Positions 18,856 through 27,629 of a stretch of DNA of 60,723 nt are shown piece after piece. The stretch is taken from NCBI GenBank assembly GCA_002709565.1, contig PAPY01000035.1, positions 1-60,723 on the forward strand, in the 5' to 3' direction. Under the pieces are notes generated by a model, which saw nothing but the letters and a program-made list of their open reading frames with translations, did no database searches and was not told where the DNA came from. The position numbers and the translations under genes were made by a program. The first letter of the stretch is position 1; the number at the start of each line of letters is the position of its first letter. The stretch is from Legionellales bacterium. GTDB lineage: Bacteria; Pseudomonadota; Gammaproteobacteria; UBA1113.

Positions 18856-20544
18856 ATGAAAAAAATCTACCATATTCATAATAGAAAATTTGGCAAGGAT
18901 ATTCCCATCGCAGTTTTTAATACTAAAACCAAATGTTTAGTGTTGACGGGCCGGTTTGATAAAAGCCGTAATAAGCGCATATTCTTAAACGAACCAGAAG
19001 CAAAGAAATTTTCAGAATGTATGCGGCAGTTAGATAGTAAATTTAGCAATCCAAAAATTTCATATAATAACGAAGGTTATTCTATTGATTTTACTAACCT
19101 TGATATCACTCAAGATGATTTATTGGGACTTGGGTTCAGAGAGGAGCTTAAGCTTGAAGAAGCAGCAAGGCCGCAGAGTCCTTCAAACAGGGAGAGCGAT
19201 GTCTATGGCATTGGCGTCTATCCAGAATATGCCGTTACTAGCGAAGATTCTACTTATCAGAGGAGCTGTCAACCTTTATCAGCCGCTGATACTCGCGATT
19301 TTTTTGATGAGATAGCGCGAGGAATGACAGTGACGCTTGAATCATCAGATTCAGATGAAGATTCAGCTAAAGGTAAGTCAGTTCTCGGAGGGACTTTAGA
19401 GGAAGCGCTTAAGCGCCACAATATGCAAACGAGATCAGCTAGTGCTGTTGGAGCAAAGCAAACGTCAGCTGGAGCGCAGCAATCTGAATTAAACGTGCTA
19501 AAACAAAAAGTGGCTGGAACTATCATGGACGAACAGGAATTATTGTTAGCTTTCTTGAGTGAGAGTGAGCAAACCAAGGATATCAATTCATTAAGGATGT
19601 ATTGTCAAGGTCATGGTATTACAGTGGAAGGTCTAACCGACACTGTACGCCGCGAAGGCTATAATGAAATTTCAGACAATGATGTTGCTACTCTACGACA
19701 ACAGAAAAAAGTCTATACCATTGATAATGATGCATTTCTTGACCTTAAGCCTATTTGTGTGTTTGATACAGCGTCAAAACGACTTGTTATTACAGGTCTA
19801 GTGACAGCTGAGGGCGATCGGGCATTAGAGTCAGAGGGAGAAGCCTTGGCATGTTGTGGAGGGCTTAATGACTTACTGGGATATGACTTACTGGGATATG
19901 ACTTACTGGAAGACGATTCTGTACCATCTGTGAAAAAACGAATATTGAGATCAGATATAACTTTCACGGTTGAACTTAAGAAATTAAATCTAATCCATGA
20001 TGAGCTTGCTTCACTAGGCTTTGTAGAAAAAGTATCTCAAAGTCAGAATATCACGGTAGGGGAAAAGCGTCCTTTGGCAGATACCTGGGCTATGGAGGTA
20101 GCATCTGATGATGAGCTAGATACGATCGAAAAGCCAGACAGCAAACGAGTTAAGCGATCGCTCTTTCAGAAGTCACCCCACCAGAGTCTTGCCGATGCGA
20201 TGTCAGGGCTAGGGCGTGCTGACTTAGAAGCAGTGGAAATGTCAACGTTCGCAACTAACATCAGAGCAGCGATACCATCATCTCCTATCCATACAGGTCA
20301 TAGTTCTGATTTTGCATATCTGAAACAAGCAGCACGTGATTACGTAATGTTAAAGATGGAAGGGTTGGCTGAATTCATTTTACCGGATCTTGAGCGATGT
20401 CAAAACGTAGCACGTTTACGGCAGTTTTGTGAAAATAATGGTATTAATATTGACGAGCAGAAACGGCTTGGTTCTACCGGTAGCGAAGATCATCAGCAAA
20501 ATGATACTAATACAGATGGAACATATGTTCTCGACTTATGGTAG
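18856..20544 (+). CDS. Large orphan protein with internally duplicated domain
   Basis: 562 residues, no recognised family. A domain of about 95 residues occurs twice. At 1-95 it reads KKIYHIHNRKFGKDIPIAVFNTKTKCLVLTG...LGFREE, and at about 290-395 KKVYTIDNDAFLDLKPICVFDTASKRLVITG...LGFVEK. A second element recurs as INSLRMYCQGHGITVE near 245 and VARLRQFCENNGINIDE near the C-terminus, so the protein is two copies of a domain-plus-linker-plus-helix unit. A basic KRVKRSLF patch follows the second copy. There is no signal peptide. An LLGYD micro-repeat sits inside the second copy. A secreted effector is possible but unproven. Confidence 0.75.
   Translation: MKKIYHIHNRKFGKDIPIAVFNTKTKCLVLTGRFDKSRNKRIFLNEPEAKKFSECMRQLDSKFSNPKISYNNEGYSIDFTNLDITQDDLLGLGFREELKLEEAARPQSPSNRESDVYGIGVYPEYAVTSEDSTYQRSCQPLSAADTRDFFDEIARGMTVTLESSDSDEDSAKGKSVLGGTLEEALKRHNMQTRSASAVGAKQTSAGAQQSELNVLKQKVAGTIMDEQELLLAFLSESEQTKDINSLRMYCQGHGITVEGLTDTVRREGYNEISDNDVATLRQQKKVYTIDNDAFLDLKPICVFDTASKRLVITGLVTAEGDRALESEGEALACCGGLNDLLGYDLLGYDLLEDDSVPSVKKRILRSDITFTVELKKLNLIHDELASLGFVEKVSQSQNITVGEKRPLADTWAMEVASDDELDTIEKPDSKRVKRSLFQKSPHQSLADAMSGLGRADLEAVEMSTFATNIRAAIPSSPIHTGHSSDFAYLKQAARDYVMLKMEGLAEFILPDLERCQNVARLRQFCENNGINIDEQKRLGSTGSEDHQQNDTNTDGTYVLDLW
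19870..19910 (+). repeat. 15-bp tandem repeat, 2.7 copies
   Basis: gacttactgggatat repeated in frame, encoding Asp-Leu-Leu-Gly-Tyr repeats inside the duplicated-domain protein. A slippage-type repeat that keeps the frame. Confidence 0.85.
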
Positions 20545-20612
20545 TAGGGACTTAAAATTCCATGGCTAGTCCATGGGGCAAAATATTTTTATCAGCGCAT
20601 TACGCGGTGTTC

Positions 20613-20747
20613 TTAGCGTAAATTAAATTGGACGGGCTGCCTGTCAGTTTGATACAGTCGTAGTTGCTGTTTATTGACGTAGCGTTGGAATGCCGCACGC
20701 CCTGTTTCAGATAAGGCTTCTTCTTTAAATTCACGGTAAGTGCACTT
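20613..20747 (-). pseudogene. Possible C-terminal gene remnant in a 408-bp gap
   Basis: The gap 20545-20952 has no complete gene. On the minus strand a short open stretch reads YREFKEEALSETGRAAF...RLYQTDRQPVQFNLR and stops at 20613. It has protein-like composition but no start and is preceded by a TGA at 20748. It may be the tail of a decayed gene of unknown family. A CCATGG...CCATGG hairpin lies at 20560-20576. Confidence 0.3.
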
Positions 20748-20894
20748 TCATTTCGGTACATAAAAATCAGCCTACAAATAACAGTTCACCAATCTAGCAT
20801 CATGCTCAATGACTAGCAAACATGGGCGGCAATCCCTGGTAATGCTCTAGACAATACTGTGAAAAACTGACGATAGTTAGCTTTGGGCTAGGGC

Positions 20895-20923
20895 TTGCAA
20901 TATTGAGTGCTGGTAGATACAGT
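20895..20923 (+). promoter_or_regulatory. Candidate promoter of the Nudix-like protein gene
   Basis: TTGCAA, 17-bp spacer, TACAGT, about 30 bases before the ATG at 20953. AGTGCTGG is directly repeated at 20906 and 20921, one and a half helical turns apart. Confidence 0.4.
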
Positions 20924-20952
20924 GCTGGGGTTTAACTAAATTAGGAGACGTT

Positions 20953-22446
20953 ATGTTTTTTGATGCATCACCAGCCGCTACGCCTGCTGAAATCAAGGCC
21001 ATGGCTATTTTTAGCGGTGATAACATTGTTAAAGATGAACAAGCACTTGCTGTATTTAGACGAGCAGTTACGTTCGAACAAGACAATAATGACGTATGGG
21101 GGCAATTTAGTAGTACTATTGCCCAGGCAGTCGAAAACAAGTCTAATGAAGAGCTCCTTGAAAGGGGAAGTATCAAAGATTTGATTGCAGAGGTCAGCGA
21201 AACATTTGCGAATGAAATTTCAGACATTATGGAAAAATATAGGCAAGCGGCTATGGCGTTTTATAGCGCTGATATTGCTGCTCGGTGTGATGCACTGGAT
21301 ATAAATTTTAGTGGTGATGATTATCATAGCCTTGTTGACGTTTGTAACGCGCGGCTTAAGTCTGACAAAGACAATGACGACCTTAAAAATCTCAAAAAAA
21401 TGGCCCAACACCTCATTAACCTCAAGGCTAACAATGCGGCCAAGCGTTACGAGGACTCAGAAAAGTCTCTTGACTTAGGCGCTGCCTTGGTTGCTATTAC
21501 GCCGGTTGAGGGTGTGCCCCTTGAACAAGTAATAGAGGAAGTTGAAAATGATAACTATACGAATGTGGCTTTTCTGATGCATGAAGGCTTTCGTGGTATG
21601 TCACCCACAACTGGTGGTAAAGTTGACGAGACTGACGCAACTGTTGTCGCAGGTCTCCAGCGCGAGTTTGTGGAAGAAAACCATCACGTGCTAGCAGCAC
21701 CGCAGGGTGAAATTGCATTCTCTGATTTTAATCAAATCACGATACCCAATTTGGTAACGAATGACACTGTGTATTTTATCATGGTTGGTGCTTCTGTTAT
21801 CCCGACAGTGACAGCTGCTGATATTGAGGCAATGAATCAACGCATGGAAACTATGCAAGCGCTGTTTGCGCCTTTAGATTTCAAGACAAAATCTTTATTT
21901 TTCGCTGAATGTAAAGGTTTGCAGAAGCTCGCTAATTCGACTAAACCTGAAGACCATCAAAAAGCATTCAGTGCAATGCGGGTCTTTGTGGACATGTGTC
22001 AGCAATGGTTGAATGAGGCCGCTGACAAGCCTCTGCCGATGACTGAGCAGGAGACGAACTTGATGGGCGAGCGTCTTGCAGGTTTCAATGTACTTGCGAG
22101 AGGAGAGCTTAGCACTGAGTCAATTAAAGGAATGCTTGACTTGATAGTACCGGTCGCTAATATTGTCTTGCAGTATACGGAGTCATCAGTAACTCATTTA
22201 GTGCCAGTTTCTGAGGTGCTTGCTAATGTTCATGAACATCGCGACTACCTAAAAGGCATGGATAAAGTCAATGGTGTCAAAGCATTTTCTGCGGGCTTTA
22301 AGAGTGGTGTTTTGCCGCTTATCGACGATAAGGGTAATTTGAAGTCTCACATTAAAGATCTCATCATTAATCAGCTTCAAAATTTAGCAACCTTATCTTC
22401 TGATCGAATGGAGGTAGAAGAAGTTCGAGGCCCTAGCCCACGATAA
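20953..22446 (+). CDS. Large orphan protein with a Nudix-like box
   Basis: 497 residues, mostly helical and of no recognised family, apart from a central region at about 200-260 where TTGGKVDETD...LQREFVEEN (box core 221-242) resembles the Nudix signature GGKVExxE...REhxEE. The spacing between GGKV and REFVEE is one residue off the consensus and the final Gly is replaced, so activity is uncertain. Nudix enzymes hydrolyse nucleoside diphosphates linked to another group. AGGAG five bases before the ATG supports the start. The long helical flanks make it larger than ordinary Nudix enzymes, which suggests a specialised or effector role (inference). Confidence 0.65.
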   Translation: MFFDASPAATPAEIKAMAIFSGDNIVKDEQALAVFRRAVTFEQDNNDVWGQFSSTIAQAVENKSNEELLERGSIKDLIAEVSETFANEISDIMEKYRQAAMAFYSADIAARCDALDINFSGDDYHSLVDVCNARLKSDKDNDDLKNLKKMAQHLINLKANNAAKRYEDSEKSLDLGAALVAITPVEGVPLEQVIEEVENDNYTNVAFLMHEGFRGMSPTTGGKVDETDATVVAGLQREFVEENHHVLAAPQGEIAFSDFNQITIPNLVTNDTVYFIMVGASVIPTVTAADIEAMNQRMETMQALFAPLDFKTKSLFFAECKGLQKLANSTKPEDHQKAFSAMRVFVDMCQQWLNEAADKPLPMTEQETNLMGERLAGFNVLARGELSTESIKGMLDLIVPVANIVLQYTESSVTHLVPVSEVLANVHEHRDYLKGMDKVNGVKAFSAGFKSGVLPLIDDKGNLKSHIKDLIINQLQNLATLSSDRMEVEEVRGPSPR

Positions 22447-22460
22447 TCTGCACTTATCAC

Positions 22461-22506
22461 AGCCACAAACATCATGCTGCATAAAGCAGCGTGATGTCTG
22501 TGGGCT
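22461..22506. terminator. Long bidirectional hairpin terminator
   Basis: A near-complete stem of about 20 bp (AGCCACA..ACATCATGCTGC with GCAGCGTGATGT..TGTGGGCT) around an ATAAA loop, between the convergent Nudix-like gene and maeA. Confidence 0.65.
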
Positions 22507-22524
22507 GCTTGCGAGTCTTTGCTA

Positions 22525-24246
22525 TTATGTCGCTTGACGTCTTACCAATGGCACATAGTGCGGTTGCCACACCATATGATCGACGAGTTCTTCAACAGAA
22601 CAATCACGCTCGGCTTGGTCGACGCCTTCTTTGCGCACTTGATTACCGACGGCGATGGCAATATGTCGTGCCACTTTGCGTGCCTCATCCAGTGACGGCA
22701 GCAGTGGCGCCATGGGGTCACGTTTAATAGGTGCATAGTCACTCAAAGCCTTACAGGCGATCCAAAGGCTTTCGTCACTGAGGGTTTTAGCTTGTGTGGC
22801 AATTAAGCCTAAGCCAATTCCAGGAAAAACTAACGCGTTATTACACTGGGCAATTCGAATATCACGACCATCGTAATTGACTGTGTCAAAAGGACTACCC
22901 GTGGCGATAAGGGCTTTGCCATCGGTCCAAGCGAGAAGATCCTTAGGCTGCGCCTCACAGCGCTCTGTTGGGTTTGAAAGAGGGAGGATAATGGGCCGTT
23001 CTACGTGTGCAGCCATGTCTTGAATAATCTCTTGAGTAAATGCACCGGTCACAGCTGAACAACCAATCAAAATGGTTGGTTTCACATTACGTACTACATC
23101 AGCAAGGCCGATATTATTCGAGTCATCCACATTCCAGTGAGAAATGGTTTGGGGATCATGGGCGTAGCATTTTTGGAAATCCGTTAAGCCTTCGGTTGTT
23201 GTTAACAATAATCCTGGGCGGTCTAATAACCAAAACCGCGAATTGGCTTCGTCTAAACTCAAGCCCTCATGACACATGGCATCACGGATTTGATCAGCGA
23301 TACCGGTACCAGCTGTACCCGCACCAAAGACCACGACTCGTTGTTGATCGATGGTGCTTTTATTGACGTTTACACCGGCTAGAATGGATGACAGGGTTAC
23401 AACCCCGGTGCCTTGCATATCATCATTGAACGTACAGATATCTTTGCGGTATGTTTCAAGATTACGCCGGGCATTAGCACGACCGAAGTCTTCCCAGTGT
23501 AAGAATACATTGGGGAAGAGTTGCTTGACGGTGCTGACAAATTGCTTAATGAAGTCGTCGTATTCTTTGCCTTGTAAACGCTCATGGCGCCAGCCAAGGT
23601 ACATGGGATCTTCCAATAATTTTTCGTTGTTAGTGCCTACGTCTAGTTGGATGGGTAGGGTACGGGTTGGGTCAATACCACCGCAAAGCGCATAGACCAT
23701 GAGTTTCGCGATAGGGATATCCATACCGCCAACACCCTGGTCGCCGATACCTAACACACCTTCACCATCAGTTACCACAATCAAGTCAATCTCTGGATTA
23801 GAGCGGTTCTTCAATACGTCTTCCATATGTTCACGCTCAGGGTAGCTTAAGTACAAGCCCCGGGGATGGCGGAACTCTAAGCTGAATTCTTTTACTGCTG
23901 TACCGACGATGGGGGTATAGATAGTCGGGATCATTTCGGCTAAATGCTCTGTGACTAAACGATAAAATAATACTTGGTTCGAATCATGTAATTCATTCAA
24001 ATAGATATTGCGTTTTAGGTTATTTTTGTAGGTATGAAACTGGGTGTATGCTCGCTGCACTTGTTCCTCGAGGGTTTCGACTTTGGCGGGTAATTTGCCT
24101 AACAAGCCGAAGGCAAGACGTTCATCTTCGGTGAAGGCTGTGCCTTTGTTCAGCTGCGGTGTAGTCAGTAAGGGCTTACCGCTGAGAGACGTTTCAATGT
24201 GTTCTTTGCCTGAGCTTTTGTCTTTGACAAGTTTGAAATCCAGCAT
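22525..24246 (-). CDS. maeA: NAD-dependent malic enzyme (malate to pyruvate)
   Basis: Oxidative decarboxylation of malate. The 573-residue length matches the large bacterial/eukaryotic-type malic enzymes (SfcA). Conserved text includes YTPIVGTA, VVTDGEGVLGIGDQG, WEDFGRANAR, FNDDMQGTGVV and the Rossmann motif VVFGAGTAGTG. The ATG at 24246 has AGGAG at good spacing; an in-frame ATG six codons earlier lacks a site. The gene runs away from the O-methyltransferase. Confidence 0.96.
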   Translation of the reverse strand: MLDFKLVKDKSSGKEHIETSLSGKPLLTTPQLNKGTAFTEDERLAFGLLGKLPAKVETLEEQVQRAYTQFHTYKNNLKRNIYLNELHDSNQVLFYRLVTEHLAEMIPTIYTPIVGTAVKEFSLEFRHPRGLYLSYPEREHMEDVLKNRSNPEIDLIVVTDGEGVLGIGDQGVGGMDIPIAKLMVYALCGGIDPTRTLPIQLDVGTNNEKLLEDPMYLGWRHERLQGKEYDDFIKQFVSTVKQLFPNVFLHWEDFGRANARRNLETYRKDICTFNDDMQGTGVVTLSSILAGVNVNKSTIDQQRVVVFGAGTAGTGIADQIRDAMCHEGLSLDEANSRFWLLDRPGLLLTTTEGLTDFQKCYAHDPQTISHWNVDDSNNIGLADVVRNVKPTILIGCSAVTGAFTQEIIQDMAAHVERPIILPLSNPTERCEAQPKDLLAWTDGKALIATGSPFDTVNYDGRDIRIAQCNNALVFPGIGLGLIATQAKTLSDESLWIACKALSDYAPIKRDPMAPLLPSLDEARKVARHIAIAVGNQVRKEGVDQAERDCSVEELVDHMVWQPHYVPLVRRQAT

Positions 24247-24311
24247 GTTAATCTCCTCGGTCATGCATTATTATGTTCATCTACCGCATAGTATAGCTTG
24301 AGGAGGCTTGC

Positions 24312-24971
24312 ATGGGAAAAAGTTTCACCCTAACACCACAATTACAGTCCTATATCATCGACCATAGTGTGCGAGATACAGAGGTGGGTCAACGCTTGCG
24401 GGAACACACCGCTGGGCTGCAGGGGGCCGTGATGCAAATCTCCCCCGAACAGGGACAATTCATGGGTTTGCTGGTTAAAATGCTCGGGGCCAAGCGCATC
24501 TTAGAACTGGGCACATTTACCGGCTATAGCAGTTTGGTCATGGCGCAAAACTTGTCTGAGGATGGAAAAATTATTACCTGTGACATTGATGAGGCTAATA
24601 CCGCTATTGCCAAGGACTATTGGCAGCAAGCAGGGGTCATCGACAAGATTGAATGTCGCCTAGGACCGGCTCTTGAGACCCTTGAAGGGCTGTTGGCAGA
24701 ATTCGGTGAGGGGAGCTTCGACTTTGCCTTTATTGACGCTGACAAGCGCAATATGGATGCTTATTACGAGTTCGTTCTGCGGCTACTGCGCCCAGGCGGT
24801 GTGGTGGCCTTGGATAATGTGCTGTGGTCAGGGCGAGTCATGGAAATCCCCGCCGATAGCAAGCAAACCGAGGCGATTCAGGCGTTGAACCGCAAGGTCC
24901 ACCAAGACGAGCGGGTAGATATGGCTATACTTCCTATAGGAGATGGTTTAACGCTAGCGACGAAGCGCTAG
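24312..24971 (+). CDS. Class I SAM O-methyltransferase (caffeoyl-CoA/catechol type)
   Basis: 219 residues of the O-methyltransferase family 3. Motif I is ILELGTFTGYSSLVMA, followed by IITCDID, the metal/substrate region DFAFIDADKRN, and LDNVLWSGRV. These enzymes methylate catechol-type hydroxyls using Mg2+. AGGAGG precedes the ATG by five bases. It sits 14 bp upstream of HPPD, likely co-transcribed, which hints at an aromatic substrate, but this is inference. Confidence 0.88.
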   Translation: MGKSFTLTPQLQSYIIDHSVRDTEVGQRLREHTAGLQGAVMQISPEQGQFMGLLVKMLGAKRILELGTFTGYSSLVMAQNLSEDGKIITCDIDEANTAIAKDYWQQAGVIDKIECRLGPALETLEGLLAEFGEGSFDFAFIDADKRNMDAYYEFVLRLLRPGGVVALDNVLWSGRVMEIPADSKQTEAIQALNRKVHQDERVDMAILPIGDGLTLATKR

Positions 24972-24985
24972 GCTAAGGAGGTCTC

Positions 24986-26038
24986 GTGGCCCGAGCAAAT
25001 CCTGTCGGATTAGATGGTTTTGAATTTGTTGAGTTTTGCACGCCAGACTTTGCGGTGCTTGATGGGCAGTTTAAGGCCATGGGTTTCACACCGATTGCTA
25101 AACATCGATCCAAAGCGATCACGCTGTACCGGCAAGGGCAAATTAATTTTTTGATAAACGTGGAACCGGGATCTCATGCTGAGGCTTTTGCCAACGCCCA
25201 TGGTCCTGCAGCCTGCGCGATGGCCTTCCGTGTTAAGGATGCAGACGCTGCCCTGGCTTATGTGGTTGAGCGAGGTGCTGAGACAGTAATGGATGCTGAT
25301 TTAAGCTTGCCCGCCATCCAAGGCGTGGGTGGTAGTGTGTTGTATTTGGTTGACCGTTACGGTGATGAGACGATTTATGATGAGGCGTTTGACTATTTCT
25401 CTGATGCGGATAAACATCCCCGAGGTGTGGGCTTAACGTATATCGATCACTTAACCCATAATCTACACCAGGGTAATATGGACCAATGGGCAAGTTATTA
25501 CGAAACATTATTTAATTTTCAAGAAATTCGTTTTTTTGATATCAAGGGTGAGCATACCGGCTTGGTGAGTCGTGCTATGGCGTGTCCTGACAATCGCATA
25601 CGCATTCCCTTGAACGAAAGTACCGATGAGCAGTCACAAATTGAAGAATTCATTAGAGACTTTAATGGCGAGGGAATTCAGCATATTGCCCTTGGTACGG
25701 ATAATATCTACGAAACCGTAGAAGCGATGCGGGATAATCAGTTAACATTCATGGATGTGCCAGATACTTATTACGAAATGATCGATGACAGGGTGCCTGG
25801 ACATGGTGAAGATCTTGAACGTATGCATCGCAATTATATCTTGATTGATGGTAATACCAAAGAATCACAAAAACGTTTGCTGCTGCAAATATTCACTGAC
25901 ACGATGCTGGGTCCGGTATTCTTTGAGATCATCCAGCGCAAAGGGGATGAAGGCTTCGGCGAAGGCAATTTCCAAGCGCTATTTGAGTCCATAGAGCGGG
26001 ATCAAATTCGTCGAGGTGTTATACAGTCAGACAAATAA
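24986..26038 (+). CDS. hppD: 4-hydroxyphenylpyruvate dioxygenase
   Basis: Converts 4-hydroxyphenylpyruvate to homogentisate in tyrosine catabolism. 350 residues with the two-vicinal-oxygen-chelate layout; the Fe(II) ligands are His155 (IDHLTHN), His233 (IQHIALGT) and Glu314 (VFFEIIQRKG). It starts with GTG, preceded by AAGGAGG. In Legionella the orthologue (lly, legiolysin) yields homogentisate that polymerises to the brown pigment. No homogentisate dioxygenase gene is adjacent, so the fate of homogentisate cannot be judged from this window. Confidence 0.95.
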   Translation: MARANPVGLDGFEFVEFCTPDFAVLDGQFKAMGFTPIAKHRSKAITLYRQGQINFLINVEPGSHAEAFANAHGPAACAMAFRVKDADAALAYVVERGAETVMDADLSLPAIQGVGGSVLYLVDRYGDETIYDEAFDYFSDADKHPRGVGLTYIDHLTHNLHQGNMDQWASYYETLFNFQEIRFFDIKGEHTGLVSRAMACPDNRIRIPLNESTDEQSQIEEFIRDFNGEGIQHIALGTDNIYETVEAMRDNQLTFMDVPDTYYEMIDDRVPGHGEDLERMHRNYILIDGNTKESQKRLLLQIFTDTMLGPVFFEIIQRKGDEGFGEGNFQALFESIERDQIRRGVIQSDK

Positions 26039-26067
26039 ATAGTGCCGATAGTAAGTCACAAATCGAA

Positions 26068-26544
26068 TTAATTCGTCACTGTTATGGTGCATTTTCCACG
26101 GCCTTGTCCTGTTACTTTCTCAGCTTTATTATTTACTGCTATTCCTGAGCTAATCTCAGAGACACTGCACGAAAAATCATAGGTTGACGTTGTGCACCAG
26201 TCACCTGTGTATTCAAATTTATATTTGCCATCGAATGAATATGTTGTATCTTTAGTGTCACCCATACCGTAGATTGTTGCTGAACATTTAAATTTGCCTT
26301 GGGTTGATGGACATAGCTTATTTGAGTGATCTGCGATAATAGTACGTGTACTTCCAGACCTGATGTTTTTAAGGTCTGCTTTCTTCGGGTTGCCCTCAAG
26401 CATTTTGCAATCAAAATCTAAAAAGTCAGCATTATTAACGAGAACTATATCAGAATGAGCATATCCCCCCAATACAGCTAAAGGAAAACTAAAGATGCTA
26501 ACACAAACAAAACCGCTCAATATGTTGAGTTTAAATTTTTTCAT
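26068..26544 (-). CDS. Small secreted protein of unknown function
   Basis: 158 residues with an N-terminal basic stretch and hydrophobic signal (ILSGFVCVSIFSFPLAVLGG) and five cysteines in the mature region, which is rich in Ser, Thr and Lys. I recognise no family. Its stop lies just past the palindrome CGAATTAATTCG downstream of hppD, convergently. Confidence 0.65.
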   Translation of the reverse strand: MKKFKLNILSGFVCVSIFSFPLAVLGGYAHSDIVLVNNADFLDFDCKMLEGNPKKADLKNIRSGSTRTIIADHSNKLCPSTQGKFKCSATIYGMGDTKDTTYSFDGKYKFEYTGDWCTTSTYDFSCSVSEISSGIAVNNKAEKVTGQGRGKCTITVTN

Positions 26545-26652
26545 TAATATTATCTCCTACTGTTTTACTCATAATTATAGTATGAAGTTTTGGAAATCAG
26601 GGGGAGCTTAAGATCACCTTAATGAAAATAGCGATCTTACAGAAACAAACTC

Positions 26653-27537
26653 TCAGCTGTCAGAGCTCGGGTTGTTCTTTGGTTGGTCCTTGACAGATAT
26701 CTCGTCATTAGTTGTAGCTGGCTCAATAATATTCCCGCTACTATCGCTGGTTAAGCCGACTTCGGTCCAAGGTAGATAGCGGTAACGTGCACGCTCACCG
26801 AATTGAAATATTGGATACTTAATGATGTCAAAATACGGCGAATAGTCGAAGTCTTTCGGGGTAAATAGTTTTGGGTGACGGGGAATATATTCGGTACCTT
26901 TTTCGCCATTATGACGAATCAATGGCAAAATGGGGAATTGCACAGACCAAAATGCTTCACCAATCAAGGTCGAACAAATGGTATGGGTCTGTTCGCCAAC
27001 GTTGTGCTCAAATAAGGATGAGCGCCAGCGTCGTGGCATAATGCCCCAGGGAAATAAAAATCGCATCAAATCGAAGACTTGACGCACGTGATATTCCAGG
27101 CCTAATTGGCCGATACTATAGGCGAGTACTTGCTGCGCATCGTGACGGGATATTCCTTGAGGGCGACAAATACGAATATGATCATTCATATAATTATTGA
27201 GACTGGAGACTATGGTGCCTTTACCCAGCATGCCCTCGATAATCAGTTGCTCATCCTCATTACCGGTATAGAATTCAGTTACTCGCTGGCGTAATACCGG
27301 ATCCTCGATATCATGTATTCGGCCAAGATAGAGTGCGGCATGGGACCAAGGGCTTTGGGTAATGCGTTGTATCACTTCGCTAACCCGACTGCGGCCTTCG
27401 ATCAATAACACATCACAAGGCCGAATTTCATAGCGGATCTTTTCAAAGTCACACAGAGGGGCTTTGTGCCGTTCACGCTCATGGGACAACCAAGCGACGA
27501 TCTTTTTGCCAATGGCATTGCGGAGGGATTTCATCAT
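26653..27537 (-). CDS. YiiX/YebB-like NlpC/P60 superfamily cysteine hydrolase
   Basis: 294 residues of the circularly permuted papain-like group. The likely catalytic His66 is in SPWSHAALY and Cys188 in HTICSTLIGEAFW, in His-then-Cys order as expected for permuted members. A DVLLIEGRSRVSEVIQ stretch before the His is typical of the family, which includes amidases, proteases and acyltransferases acting on lipids or peptides. No signal peptide is visible. The C-terminal 60 residues are extra and low-complexity. The substrate is unknown. Confidence 0.8.
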   Translation of the reverse strand: MMKSLRNAIGKKIVAWLSHERERHKAPLCDFEKIRYEIRPCDVLLIEGRSRVSEVIQRITQSPWSHAALYLGRIHDIEDPVLRQRVTEFYTGNEDEQLIIEGMLGKGTIVSSLNNYMNDHIRICRPQGISRHDAQQVLAYSIGQLGLEYHVRQVFDLMRFLFPWGIMPRRWRSSLFEHNVGEQTHTICSTLIGEAFWSVQFPILPLIRHNGEKGTEYIPRHPKLFTPKDFDYSPYFDIIKYPIFQFGERARYRYLPWTEVGLTSDSSGNIIEPATTNDEISVKDQPKNNPSSDS

Positions 27538-27629
27538 AGTTTAGGTATAGCCTAATCAAAGCCCATTAGCCAGCATTGAGGGCGGGTAACTACTTCAAAC
27601 TATTGACTATTTTGCCGATAGATCAATAA

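Noticed and set aside
19870-19910. CRISPR-like or minisatellite array
   Set aside because: A 15-bp in-frame coding repeat without spacers.
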